Of a stretch of 64,000 bases of DNA, positions 29,573 through 38,206 are shown piece by piece. The notes under the pieces are model-generated. The model did not search any database and had not been told where the DNA came from. It saw only the letters and a list, made by a program, of their open reading frames with translations. A program made the translations under genes and the position numbers. Source of the DNA: an uncultured Pseudomonadota bacterium (GTDB lineage Bacteria; Pseudomonadota; Gammaproteobacteria; Burkholderiales; SG8-39); NCBI GenBank assembly GCA_903921325.1, contig CAIXPL010000004.1, positions 124,001 through 188,000 on the forward strand, written 5' to 3'. Numbering within the stretch: the first letter of the stretch is position 1; each line of letters begins with the position of its first letter.

Positions 29573-29926
29573 GGTGATGTGTCTCCTCTTATGGCGGCGA
29601 GGGTACAACAACGGGCAAGGCCACCGCAACCGATGCCCGCCCTTCGTCGCATCATGGGCAAGCAAAACCGCGCAATAGACCGTGATGGACAATACCCGAT
29701 GAACGGGCTCGATTGCGCCAAGAACGGGCGCCTGACGTTGTTTCCTGCCGCAGGCAATGCTACGCTGCGGCGCAGATAAAATTGATTGAGGCAATTGGCG
29801 CCTCCGGCCTGCCGTGGATCGCTCTCTGATTCGCCGCAGGGGACCGGGCGTGCCTGAGAGAACGCTCTTGCATTACTCCCGCTTAACCTTTGAACACCCT
29901 GGCCTCACCGCATGCGGTGACCCGCG
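29573..29926. promoter_or_regulatory. 354-bp divergent intergenic region between binding protein and livH-like gene
   Basis: No convincing gene is seen. A plus-strand promoter candidate is TTGTTT (29738-29743), 17 bp, TACGCT (29761-29766). The stretch from about 29837 to 29905 contains the words GCCTGAGAGA and CCTTTGAACA in an order recalling a thi-box leader, and a short AGAG/CTCT hairpin, but the rest of the thiamine riboswitch core is missing. The region must hold start signals for both divergent units. Confidence 0.4.
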
Positions 29927-30781
29927 ATGAACTTCTGGCTTATCCAGATACTGAACGGCGTGTCGTTTGGCATGCTGTTATTTCTGCTTGCCGCCGGCCT
30001 GTCGCTGATCTACGGGTTGATGAAGATTCTCAACCTCACCCACGGCTCCTACTACATGCTCGGCGGCTATGTCGGCATGGCGACGGTACGGGCCACCGAC
30101 AGCTTCTTGCTGGCCCTGGTCGCCGGGGGGCTTGCCGTCGCGGCCATCGGCGCGCTGATGGAACGCTTTTTTCTGCGCCGATTTCACTTGCAGGAGCTGC
30201 CGCAAACCCTGCTTACCTTCGGTTTTCTGTTTATCTTCGCCGATCTGGCCCTGTGGATCTGGGGCGGCAATCCGGAGAGCATGGCCAAACCCGCCCTGCT
30301 CGCAGGCTCAAGCCGACTGGGTGCCCTGAGTTACCCCACCTACCGGCTATTCATCATCGCAATCGGTGCCGCCATCGCCCTGCTGCTGTGGTGGTTTCAG
30401 GAGCGCACGCGGTTTGGTGCCATGTTGCGCGCCGGCGTCGACGATGAAGAAATCGCCCGCGCGCTGGGCATCAACGTGTCGATGCTGTTCACCGTCGTAT
30501 TCGCCATGGGTGCCCTTCTTGCAGCCCTGGGCGGTGTTCTGGCGGGGCCCATCATGGGCGTCTATCCGGGTGCGGATTTTGAGGTGCTGCTGTTGGGCTT
30601 TGTGGTGGTCATCATCGGTGGCCTGGGCAGTCTCAAAGGCGCGCTGGTGGGCGGTCTGGCGGTGGGTCTGCTCGATAATTTCGGCAAAGTTTTTTTTCCC
30701 GAGTTCGCGCTATTTACGATTTTTCTGCCCATGGCGTTGATTCTCGCCGTGCGCCCGACCGGACTGTTTGGCCGTGAGTGA
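29927..30781 (+). CDS. Branched-chain-type ABC transporter permease (LivH-like)
   Basis: A 284-residue membrane protein with about eight hydrophobic helices. It starts MNFWLIQILNGVSFGMLLFLLAAGLSLIYGLMKILNLTHG, the family hallmark, and has the ATPase-docking loop ARALGINVSMLFTVVFAMGALLAALGG. The ATG at 29927 overlaps the stop of an unrelated leftward frame and is directly followed by conserved sequence. The stop overlaps the LivM-like start. It forms the importer with the three following genes and, by proximity, the divergent binding protein. Confidence 0.9.
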   Translation: MNFWLIQILNGVSFGMLLFLLAAGLSLIYGLMKILNLTHGSYYMLGGYVGMATVRATDSFLLALVAGGLAVAAIGALMERFFLRRFHLQELPQTLLTFGFLFIFADLALWIWGGNPESMAKPALLAGSSRLGALSYPTYRLFIIAIGAAIALLLWWFQERTRFGAMLRAGVDDEEIARALGINVSMLFTVVFAMGALLAALGGVLAGPIMGVYPGADFEVLLLGFVVVIIGGLGSLKGALVGGLAVGLLDNFGKVFFPEFALFTIFLPMALILAVRPTGLFGRE

Positions 30782-31832
30782 TCCGCACGAGAGCGCCGCA
30801 CCCGTGTCCGACGAGCGTCAGGGCGATCGCCGCGCTGCCGATCGCCATGATGCCGAGGGCCTCAACGCGGTGCACATGGAAGCATCCGCGGCACGCTCGC
30901 GCAGGGGCCTGTGGCTCGCAGGCGGACTCATTCTCGCCTGCCTGCTGCCGCTACTGCTGTCTTCCTACTACCTCGGCCTGGTGGTGAAGATGGCTATCTT
31001 TGCGCTCTTCGCGATGAGTCTTGATCTGCTCATCGGCTACACCGGCCTCGCCTCTCTGGGCCATGCGGCCTACTTCGGGGTGGCTTCCTACGCCACCGGC
31101 TTGCTCGCGCTGCGCCTGGGCTGGGGCGTGTGGTTTGCCCTGCCTGCCGGCGTGCTGGTGGCCGGTCTGACCGCGGCGGTGTTTGGCCTGCTCGCATTGC
31201 GCGCGCGCGGCAGCTATTTCCTCATGATCACGCTGGCACTGGCGCAGGTACTGTGGGGTATCGCGTTTGGCTGGCGCAGTCTGACCGGTGGCGATGATGG
31301 CCTGCCCGAGGTACCGCGGCCCGATCTGGGCTTGCCCTGGTCGCTCGCCGACAACACACCGTTCTATTACTTCACGCTGGTCATCGCAGTCCTCACCACC
31401 TGGCTGCTGGCGCGCATCGTCAGCTCGCCCTTCGGGCACACCCTGCGCGGCATCCGCGAGAGCGAAGTGCGCATGCGCGCGTTGGGCTACGACGTCTGGC
31501 GCTACAAGTTCAGCGCCTTCGTGCTCGCCGGGATGTTTGCCGGTGTGGCCGGCTGTCTCTATGTGTACTTCAATCGCTTTGTCAGCCCTGACTATATGCA
31601 TGTGGCGCGTTCAGCCGAAGTGCTGCTGATGGTGATTCTGGGCGGCGCGGGGAGTTTATTTGGTCCGGCCCTGGGTGCCGCCTCGATCGTGCTGCTGGAA
31701 AATGTCGTCAGCGCCTATACCGAGCGCTGGTTGATGGTGCTCGGCATCGTCTACGTTCTGGTGACATTATTCGCACCAGAGGGGCTCACTGGCCTTGCGC
31801 GCACGTTGTTCAAGTCGCGGGGACGGCCATGA
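30768..31832 (+). CDS. Branched-chain-type ABC transporter permease (LivM-like)
   Basis: A 354-residue permease partner of the LivH-like protein. It has SLDLLIGYTGLASLGHAAYFGVASY, LRARGSYFLMITLALAQVL and VLLMVILGGAGSLFGPALGA, all typical LivM. The track begins at a TTG (30768); a GTG at 30774 that overlaps the preceding stop is equally possible. About 45 residues of charged sequence precede the first helix, longer than usual. The stop overlaps the ATPase start by 4 bp. Confidence 0.88.
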   Translation: MAVSDPHESAAPVSDERQGDRRAADRHDAEGLNAVHMEASAARSRRGLWLAGGLILACLLPLLLSSYYLGLVVKMAIFALFAMSLDLLIGYTGLASLGHAAYFGVASYATGLLALRLGWGVWFALPAGVLVAGLTAAVFGLLALRARGSYFLMITLALAQVLWGIAFGWRSLTGGDDGLPEVPRPDLGLPWSLADNTPFYYFTLVIAVLTTWLLARIVSSPFGHTLRGIRESEVRMRALGYDVWRYKFSAFVLAGMFAGVAGCLYVYFNRFVSPDYMHVARSAEVLLMVILGGAGSLFGPALGAASIVLLENVVSAYTERWLMVLGIVYVLVTLFAPEGLTGLARTLFKSRGRP

Positions 31833-32569
31833 GTGCGTTGGATATTCAGAGCCTGTCGCGCAGCTTTGGCGGTGTCAGCGCGCTATCCAATGTCTCATTC
31901 ACGGTGGAGCCCGGCGAGCGCCGCCTGATCATCGGACCGAACGGGGCCGGGAAAACAACGCTATTCAACTTGCTCTCGGGCATTTTCGCGCCATCGGCCG
32001 GGCGCCTCAGTTTGTTTGATCAGGATGTGACGGCATTGGCCATGCATGAGCGTGCGCGCCTTGGGCTCGCACGCACCTTCCAGATCACGCAGCTGTTTCC
32101 CCGGCTGAGTGTCCTCGACAATGTGCTGCTCGCGCTCCAGACGGGACATCGAGGGGCCTGGTCACCGCTGCGCAGCATGCGCTCGCAGCATGCTCTGTAT
32201 GAGCGTGCGCAGCAGTTACTTGCCCAATGGCAACTCGACCCTATTGCCGGGCAGCAGGCCCGTGCCATTTCGTACGGCGAACAGCGCCAGGTCGATCTGA
32301 TGCTCGCAATGGCCAATACGCCGCGGGTCTTGCTCCTTGATGAGCCGATGGCCGGTCTGTCGGCCGCCGAAGTCGTGCGCGTGAGCGGCATGATTCGCAG
32401 CCTGCCGCGCTCAACCACCATTTTGCTGATCGAGCATGACATGGACGTCGCCTTTGACCTGGCCGATCAAATCACCGTCCTTCACCAGGGCCGCAAAATT
32501 GCCGAAGGCGATGGACCGGCCATTCGGGCCGATGCCCAGGTGAACGAAATCTATCTGGGTGTGGATTGA
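31829..32569 (+). CDS. Branched-chain-type ABC ATPase (LivG-like)
   Basis: A 246-residue ATPase with Walker A GPNGAGKTT (about residues 36-44), the LivG-specific LARTFQITQLFPRLSVLDNVLLA, a weakly canonical signature ISYGEQRQVDLMLAMANTP, and Walker B VLLLDEPMAGLS. The Y in ISYGEQ replaces the usual S of LSGGQ, a common LivG variant. It is translationally coupled to the permease before and the LivF-like gene after. Confidence 0.92.
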   Translation: MSALDIQSLSRSFGGVSALSNVSFTVEPGERRLIIGPNGAGKTTLFNLLSGIFAPSAGRLSLFDQDVTALAMHERARLGLARTFQITQLFPRLSVLDNVLLALQTGHRGAWSPLRSMRSQHALYERAQQLLAQWQLDPIAGQQARAISYGEQRQVDLMLAMANTPRVLLLDEPMAGLSAAEVVRVSGMIRSLPRSTTILLIEHDMDVAFDLADQITVLHQGRKIAEGDGPAIRADAQVNEIYLGVD

Positions 32570-32571
32570 TC

Positions 32572-33261
32572 ATGCTGAGCATCCAGGATATTCACACCTA
32601 TTACGGCGACAGCTACATCCTGCAAGGGGTGTCACTTGATCTGCAGCCGGGCACCGTCGTCGCCCTGCTGGGGCGGAACGGGGTGGGCAAATCCACCCTG
32701 GTGCGTTCCATCACCGGGCTCACCCCGCCAGCGCGCGGGCGCATTGTATTCAAGGGCGTGGATATCACACGATTACCGGCCTACCGGATCGCGCGTCTGG
32801 GCATCGGTCTGGTGCCACAGGGGCGCCGGGTATTCCGCTCGCTTAGCGTACATGAACACCTGCAAGTCACCGCACGCGGAACGGGTGGCTGGACAGTGGA
32901 GAAGATCGTTGATCTGTTTCCCAACCTCGGCAACCGCATGCGCAGCCAGGGCGGCAAGTTAAGCGGTGGCGAGCAACAGATGCTGGCCGCAGCGCGGGCC
33001 TTGGTGGGCAATCCCGATCTGTTGCTGATGGATGAACCTACCGAAGGACTGGCGCCGCTGATGGTGCGCGACCTCGGGCGGGCCATTGAGTCGCTGAAAG
33101 CGGCCGGCACGTCGATTCTGCTGGTCGAACAGCAGCTTGCCTTCGCACTTCGCTATGCCGACATTGTCTACATCATGAGCAAAGGACAGATTGTCCATCG
33201 CTGCACACCGGCCGAACTCAGCGCCGACGCGCAAACCAAATCACGCTATCTGGGCGTCTAG
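32572..33261 (+). CDS. Branched-chain-type ABC ATPase (LivF-like)
   Basis: A 229-residue ATPase with Walker A GRNGVGKST, LVPQGRRVFRSLSVHEHL, signature LSGGEQQMLAAARAL and Walker B LLLMDEPTEGLAP, all LivF features. The ATG at 32572 lies two bases after the LivG stop; a TTG six bases earlier is possible but unlikely. This completes a five-component importer with the genes from 28370 to 32569. It is followed 30 bp later by an alpha/beta hydrolase, probably in the same transcript. Confidence 0.93.
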   Translation: MLSIQDIHTYYGDSYILQGVSLDLQPGTVVALLGRNGVGKSTLVRSITGLTPPARGRIVFKGVDITRLPAYRIARLGIGLVPQGRRVFRSLSVHEHLQVTARGTGGWTVEKIVDLFPNLGNRMRSQGGKLSGGEQQMLAAARALVGNPDLLLMDEPTEGLAPLMVRDLGRAIESLKAAGTSILLVEQQLAFALRYADIVYIMSKGQIVHRCTPAELSADAQTKSRYLGV

Positions 33262-33291
33262 CCTCTCTACACCAGCCGGGAGCGCACCCCC

Positions 33292-34068
33292 ATGGATATC
33301 CGCGAAGAACAGGTCTCAAGCGAATGCGGCACACTGCGGCTACGCCGCCAGGGACAAGGCGCCCCGCTGCTCTTTCTGCACGGATCGCAAGGCATGAACG
33401 GCTGGCCTGATTATCTTCAACGGCTGGCGCAGCACCATGAAGTGATCGCCCCGGACCTGCCCGGGTTTGGTCGCTCGGATACGTCACAGCGCGTTGGAAC
33501 GGTGTCCGATACGACGCGCGTGCTGCTTGACCTGATCGACACCTTGGGACTGGCTGCCCCCGGCTCATTGCATCTGGCAGGCCATTGCATCGGCGGCTGG
33601 GCCGCGATGGAACTGGCGGTGCGTTCGACGGCGATCGCATCGCTCACTCTGGTAAACGCCGCCGGGGTCCATGTCGATGGCGTTCACAAAGGCGATTTTT
33701 TTATTGCGTCACCAGAAGAATATCCCGCGCTGATGTTTGCCGATGAGGCAGCCGGTCGTGCCTACTTTGCAGCCGAAGCGGCAGGGGAATTCGAGAGCAT
33801 CATGTTTCGCAACCGCCTGATGGCCACGCGCCTGGGGTGGAGTCCGCGCCTGTTTGACCGCGCCCTGATGCGCTGGCTGCCGCGCATCAAGGCGCGTACT
33901 CAGGTCATCTGGGGTGCCGACAACCGGGTACTACCGCCTGCCTATGGCAGCGGACTGGCCGCAATGCTCAAAGCCACATTGACATCCATTCCAAAGGCAG
34001 GGCATTTCGCACAGATCGAGCAAGCGCAGATCTGTGCCGAGGCCACCCTGGGTTTTACCGGACGCTAG
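33292..34068 (+). CDS. Alpha/beta hydrolase with cysteine nucleophile
   Basis: A 258-residue hydrolase: LFLHGSQGMNGW oxyanion region, PDLPGFGRSD, nucleophile elbow GHCIGGW (about residues 97-103), acid in WGADNRVLPP and histidine in KAGHFAQIEQ. The elbow carries cysteine instead of serine, as in dienelactone hydrolases and a few C-C-bond hydrolases, so ordinary esterase activity is less likely. It follows the Liv-type importer and precedes an LLM oxidoreductase by 10 bp, which suggests that imported substrate is oxidised and hydrolysed. Family certain; substrate unknown. Confidence 0.88.
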   Translation: MDIREEQVSSECGTLRLRRQGQGAPLLFLHGSQGMNGWPDYLQRLAQHHEVIAPDLPGFGRSDTSQRVGTVSDTTRVLLDLIDTLGLAAPGSLHLAGHCIGGWAAMELAVRSTAIASLTLVNAAGVHVDGVHKGDFFIASPEEYPALMFADEAAGRAYFAAEAAGEFESIMFRNRLMATRLGWSPRLFDRALMRWLPRIKARTQVIWGADNRVLPPAYGSGLAAMLKATLTSIPKAGHFAQIEQAQICAEATLGFTGR

Positions 34069-34078
34069 GAGCTGCACG

Positions 34079-35278
34079 ATGCAAGTCTTCATTTTCCATC
34101 TGATGCCCTACACCGCGATGGATCTGAACTATGAAAAGAAGTGGCGCTCGTCATGGGTGGTGATGCCCAACTCGGAATTTGATCCGGCGAAGGGACATGA
34201 ACTGTATAACCGTTACCTCGATGAGCTCGAGCTGGCCGCAGAATTGGGTCTCGATGGCGTGGCGGTGAATGAACACCATCAAACCGCCTATGGCTTGATG
34301 CCTTCACCGGTGGTCATGGCGGCGGCCTTGTCGCGCAAGATCAAAAAGGCAAAGATCGCCATCCTGGGTAGTGCGTTCTGCCTGCGCGAGAATCCGCTCA
34401 CCCTGGCCGAAGAGCACGCAATGATCGACAACATCACCGGTGGCCGGATGATTACCGGCATGGTGCGCGGCATCGGTGCCGAGTATCACTCGATGGGCAT
34501 CAATCCGGCGATTTCGCATGAACGCTTCCGCGAGGCGCATGACCTGGTGGTGCAGGCCTGGACGCGCCCCGGTCCGTTTGAGTTCCACGGCGAGCATTAT
34601 CACTTTGAATATGTGAATCCGTGGCCACGGCCGTTTCAAAAGCCTCACCCGCCGATCTGGTGCCCATCGACCGGAAGCAGCGAGACGATCGAATGGGCCG
34701 CCCATCCCGATCGCAAGTATGTTTACCTGCAGACCTACAGTCCGGTGAAATCAGTCGCCCGCTTTCTCAACCAGTATCGCGAAACCGCGCAGGTCAAGTA
34801 CGGCTACACCGCCGAATCGCGCAAGATCGGTTGGGCCGCGCCGATCTTCATTGCCGATACCGATCAGAAGGCCCTGGAGATCGCCAAACCGCACATAGAG
34901 GCGATGTTCAACAAGTTCTTGAATCTGAGCTTCGAGATGCTGTTTCCGCCGGGCTACCTGTCACTTGAAACGGCGCGGCGCATGGTGGCGCACAAGCGTG
35001 ACCAGTTGAAAGGCGAGGATGTGACCGCAGAGCACCTGATCAAGGAAGGCATTGCAATCATCGGTTCTCCGGACACGGTACGACGCAAGCTCGAAGAAGC
35101 GCATCGCCTGATCGGGTTTCAGAACTTCCTCGCGCTATTGCAGTTCGGCACATTGTCGCGCGAAGACACGGAGCGCAATATCCGGCGTTTTTGCACCGAA
35201 GTGGCGCCCACCTTGCAAGGTTTGACCGATCGCGAATACGAAGGCTGGTCGCCGGCTGCGGCAAACGCATTGGCTTGA
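34079..35278 (+). CDS. LLM class flavin-dependent oxidoreductase
   Basis: A 399-residue luciferase-like enzyme. Start at ATG 34079 (MQVFIFHLMPY) behind an AGGAG ribosome site; the in-frame upstream extension overlaps the preceding gene and lacks similarity. It shows LDGVAVNEHHQTAYG, AKIAILGSAFCLRENPLTLAEEHAMIDNITGGR, GMVRGIGAEYHSMG and PHPPIWCPSTGSSETIEWAA. It belongs to the same subgroup as the gene at 39017-40234 (both begin with an aromatic-rich motif and share the ...NEHH... and PHPPxW segments). It is coupled to the upstream hydrolase and the Liv importer, so it is probably the first catabolic step for the imported compound (inference). Confidence 0.88.
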   Translation: MQVFIFHLMPYTAMDLNYEKKWRSSWVVMPNSEFDPAKGHELYNRYLDELELAAELGLDGVAVNEHHQTAYGLMPSPVVMAAALSRKIKKAKIAILGSAFCLRENPLTLAEEHAMIDNITGGRMITGMVRGIGAEYHSMGINPAISHERFREAHDLVVQAWTRPGPFEFHGEHYHFEYVNPWPRPFQKPHPPIWCPSTGSSETIEWAAHPDRKYVYLQTYSPVKSVARFLNQYRETAQVKYGYTAESRKIGWAAPIFIADTDQKALEIAKPHIEAMFNKFLNLSFEMLFPPGYLSLETARRMVAHKRDQLKGEDVTAEHLIKEGIAIIGSPDTVRRKLEEAHRLIGFQNFLALLQFGTLSREDTERNIRRFCTEVAPTLQGLTDREYEGWSPAAANALA

Positions 35279-35343
35279 ACGACGTGCGGACGGGTACCCG
35301 GACCCGGTCGAGGCATCAATTCGAACGCAGTTCCGTTGGTTGC

Positions 35344-36297
35344 CTAGGCCCGACCGAACCGCTGTGACTGCCTTCGCAGATAGATGTTGTTGGCCGCCAA
35401 GGACAGCACAACCAGCGTAGCACCCGCCAATTCGATGGCCAGAACTGCCTGCCCCTGCAATGCGCGCACTGCAAAGGTGGTGACCGGCATGACATTGATG
35501 AGCAGCGCAGCATTGAGTGGGCCGATACGCTGTGCCCCGTAGATCCAGGCGAGCATTGAAAAGTACACCCCGCCGAGAACCAGATAGGTCAATTGCCAGG
35601 CGACCGACTCCATGGCATGCCAGTCAGGCACCACACTCAGGCCCAGCTTGACCAGGAGAATGCTCGCGATGCCAGTGGCAATCGTCCCGGGTATGAGTGT
35701 GAGCGTGGTCACACGCAAGGCTGACCAACCGGCCAGCCGATGGATATTCATGGTGTAGGCCACCCAGCAGCCTGCACCGGCAAGGGACAGCAGATCACCG
35801 GCCAGTGCGCGACCGCTTTCTGCCATATCAAGATGGCCGCGAGTCACCACCAGGACCACACCGGCAAAGGCCGCGCCAATGCACAGCAGGGTGAATGGCG
35901 CAGGCCGCCGGCCCTGCAGCAACCATTGGGCCACGACCGTGATCAAGGGTTGCAGCGTGACAATCACCACCGTGTGCTCGGCTCGTGACAATGCCATGCC
36001 AAAGAACACCAGCAATGGCGAAGCACACATGCCGATGGTGCCGATCACCGCGGCCGGCATTGCCCGTCCGTTGTAGCGCAACGCCACCGGACCCTCAAGG
36101 ATGAGCAACATGATCAACAGCAAGAGCGTACCCAGGGCGTACCGCAGCAATGTCACGTGGACCGCATCGATCACGGCAAACACGTCTTTGCCGATGGGCA
36201 ATTGAATGCCCCAGAGAACGACCGAAAACAAGGTGGCGAGGAGACCCGCGGTTTGCTGCCTGGACGCGCTCGCCGCGCTCATCCCCGGGGCGCTCAT
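35344..36297 (-). CDS. DMT-superfamily (EamA) transporter
   Basis: A 317-residue inner-membrane protein with ten hydrophobic helices in two EamA repeats (first LLATLFSVVLWGIQLPIGKDVF). Family members export amino acids, purines or metabolites. The ATG at 36297 is preferred (36282 is also possible); a longer frame reaching 36468 would add 57 residues encoded by a 15-bp repeat (WHERTWHQRIWHER-like) with no family support. It is on the minus strand, 104 bp after an LLM gene in the same direction and convergent with the LLM gene at 34079. Confidence 0.82.
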   Translation of the reverse strand: MSAPGMSAASASRQQTAGLLATLFSVVLWGIQLPIGKDVFAVIDAVHVTLLRYALGTLLLLIMLLILEGPVALRYNGRAMPAAVIGTIGMCASPLLVFFGMALSRAEHTVVIVTLQPLITVVAQWLLQGRRPAPFTLLCIGAAFAGVVLVVTRGHLDMAESGRALAGDLLSLAGAGCWVAYTMNIHRLAGWSALRVTTLTLIPGTIATGIASILLVKLGLSVVPDWHAMESVAWQLTYLVLGGVYFSMLAWIYGAQRIGPLNAALLINVMPVTTFAVRALQGQAVLAIELAGATLVVLSLAANNIYLRRQSQRFGRA

Positions 36298-36321
36298 GCC
36301 GGTTGTACTCCCGTGCTCGCC

Positions 36322-36396
36322 GCGCTCGTGCCAGATGCGCTCGTGCCAGATGCGCTGGTGCCAGGTGCGCTCGTGCCAGGTGCGTTCATTCCAGGC
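36322..36396. repeat. Five tandem 15-bp repeats between an LLM gene and the EamA gene
   Basis: Units start at 36322, 36337, 36352, 36367 and 36382. The first two are identical (GCGCTCGTGCCAGAT); the others differ at one to four positions. The block lies between the LLM stop (36401) and the preferred EamA start (36297). If the longer EamA frame is used it is translated as Trp-His-Glu-Arg-type units. A period of 15 keeps every frame. Confidence 0.92.
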
Positions 36397-36400
36397 GCAC

Positions 36401-37480
36401 TCAGGCTGCGGGAGTGTGCGCGAGCGCCTGGCGCACCTGCGGTGCAACCGCGCTCGCGAATAATTCAATACTTGCCATCACATCGCCACCGGCGATGCCG
36501 CCGCAATCAACAAAGCACAACAGGCGATCAATGCCGCCCAGATCTTCATTAGCCTTCAACACCTTGGCGATCACTTCCTCCGGCGAACCACAAAAATCCG
36601 GCTCGCGATTGGCAAATCCGGCGGCGCCAATCTGGTCATAGAGCGCCTGGATACCCTTGGTCAGTACTTTGGACTCTTTTAGCAGGGCGGTAAACGCGCG
36701 ATAGTTGTCCCGATAGGGATGCCAGAAGCGACGCGCTGCCTCACCGTCCGCTTGCACATGCACGTAGGCAAGGGCGGCCACACTCATGCACCGCGGGTCA
36801 TGGCCCGCAGCGCGATAAGCCGCGCGATAGGCATCGGCCAGGTGGCGCATATCGGCATAGCGTCCGGCTACCGTCATCAGCATCAGGCGATGTCCGGCGT
36901 GTCCTGCCTCGGTTGCCGTTTGCAAGGACGAAGCGGTCGCCCGGTTGATGGGAATCGAGTGACCGCTGGTGGTCCGTGGTTGCGTGCGCGACTCATGGAT
37001 CGCCGAGCGGAAGCGCCCAGTCCAGTTGATGTCGGCGTCGCTCTTCCAGAGTTGCTCGAGCAGATCGAGATATTCACGACTGATCGCCGCGCTTTGCGCA
37101 ATATCCTTGTCAAACAGAGCAAAGGTATGCTCGGTAAAGCCCGACCCAAAACTGATCTGTGCCCTGCCGCCGCTTAATTGATCTAGCGTTGCGAAGTCCT
37201 CGGCCAGGCGCACCGGATCATTGGTGGGCAACAGGCTCACTGCGGTGCCCAGGCTGATGTGCGAGGTGCGACTGGCAATGGCGGCAAGCACCATTTGTGG
37301 CGAAGAGACAATGTAATCAGTGCAGTGATGCTCACCGATCCAGAACGCGTCGTAGCCCAGCGCCTCACCACGCACGCCCAACTCGGTCCAAAACCGATAG
37401 CGCTCAGTCTGTGTCTCGTTATAGCGCCGGGTGTGCGGGTCAGGCAGATGGTCACCCAGGGAGAGCAGGTCGAATTTCAC
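36401..37480 (-). CDS. LLM class flavin-dependent oxidoreductase
   Basis: A 359-residue luciferase-like enzyme starting MKFDLLSLGDHLPDPHTRRYNETQTERYRFW. It has GYDAFWIGEHHCTDYIVSSPQMVLAAIASRT, ISLGTAVSLLPTNDPVRLAEDFATLDQLSGGR and ISFGSGFTEHTF, the canonical LLM segments. It is less similar to the other three LLM enzymes here and probably has its own substrate. It is divergent from the VOC gene (152-bp gap) and shares its direction with the EamA transporter. Confidence 0.88.
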   Translation of the reverse strand: MKFDLLSLGDHLPDPHTRRYNETQTERYRFWTELGVRGEALGYDAFWIGEHHCTDYIVSSPQMVLAAIASRTSHISLGTAVSLLPTNDPVRLAEDFATLDQLSGGRAQISFGSGFTEHTFALFDKDIAQSAAISREYLDLLEQLWKSDADINWTGRFRSAIHESRTQPRTTSGHSIPINRATASSLQTATEAGHAGHRLMLMTVAGRYADMRHLADAYRAAYRAAGHDPRCMSVAALAYVHVQADGEAARRFWHPYRDNYRAFTALLKESKVLTKGIQALYDQIGAAGFANREPDFCGSPEEVIAKVLKANEDLGGIDRLLCFVDCGGIAGGDVMASIELFASAVAPQVRQALAHTPAA

Positions 37481-37632
37481 GATCGATCCTTTACGCGCGT
37501 CGCTGATATGGCGCGCAGGATACCTTGGATACCCTCGCTCAAGATCAGCAATCGGCCTTTGACAGGGGAACGTGGCGGTGGCAGTCTCGCACGCAGGGAG
37601 TCCTTCAAGATGCCGGACCGAGGAGACGGGTC

Positions 37633-38205
37633 ATGACCGCAAGGCCGCAACACACCTTCGATGTGAAAGGGCTGCACCATTTTGCCTACAAATGCCAGGA
37701 CCCGGTTCGCACCCGCTGGTTCTACGAAGATCTGTTGGGCATGCCTCTGGAACATACCGTGCGCGCGACCCATAAACCCAGCACCGGGGGCGAGCCGGTG
37801 CATTTTCTGCACATGTTCTTTCGTATGACCGATGGCAGTTACATCGCTTTCTTCGATCTGGGCGACGATGAGGCTTCGCAGCCTTCGCCCAACACGGCCG
37901 CCTGGATCAACCACATTGCGCTGGAGGTGGCCGACGAGGCCGCGCTCGTGCGCGCCCGGCACACGCTTGAGGCCAACGGATTTCCGGTGGTCGGCCCGCT
38001 TAACCACGGCTTCGTGAAATCAATTTATTTCTTTGATCCCAACGGCATTAGGATGGAATTCACTATCCGCACACCAGGTGAGCATGTACCCGGCGACGGG
38101 CATAAGTCTGATGCCTCGGCCAGTGCTGAATTCGATCTCTGGATCAAAGAGCGCTCGCGCGCCAAAGAGTTCGCGCAGACCTGGGATCTCCATCCGGTCT
38201 ATTGA
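37633..38205 (+). CDS. VOC-family (glyoxalase/extradiol-type) protein
   Basis: A 190-residue protein of the vicinal-oxygen-chelate fold. Start at ATG 37633 (MTARPQHTF). Metal-ligand positions can be seen: histidine in GLHHFAYKCQDP, histidine in WINHIALEVAD and glutamate in GIRMEFTIRTPG, giving a 2-His-1-Glu set. The YIAFFDLGDDE strand and NTAAWINH lie between the two beta-alpha-beta-beta-beta modules. It could be a small ring-cleavage dioxygenase, an isomerase or a fosfomycin/glyoxalase-type enzyme. The next gene, an alpha/beta hydrolase, starts two bases after its stop; ring-fission dioxygenase followed by C-C hydrolase is a known meta-cleavage pattern. Confidence 0.82.
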   Translation: MTARPQHTFDVKGLHHFAYKCQDPVRTRWFYEDLLGMPLEHTVRATHKPSTGGEPVHFLHMFFRMTDGSYIAFFDLGDDEASQPSPNTAAWINHIALEVADEAALVRARHTLEANGFPVVGPLNHGFVKSIYFFDPNGIRMEFTIRTPGEHVPGDGHKSDASASAEFDLWIKERSRAKEFAQTWDLHPVY

Positions 38206-38206
38206 T

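Noticed and set aside
29837-29926. Thiamine (TPP) riboswitch.
   Set aside because: Only two conserved words are present; the CCTGAT and GCGTAGGGA parts are missing, and the downstream genes are liv-type.
36298-36468. N-terminal extension of the EamA transporter as real coding sequence.
   Set aside because: It consists largely of repeat-encoded Trp/His/Glu/Arg units and overlaps the LLM stop; kept as a repeat.
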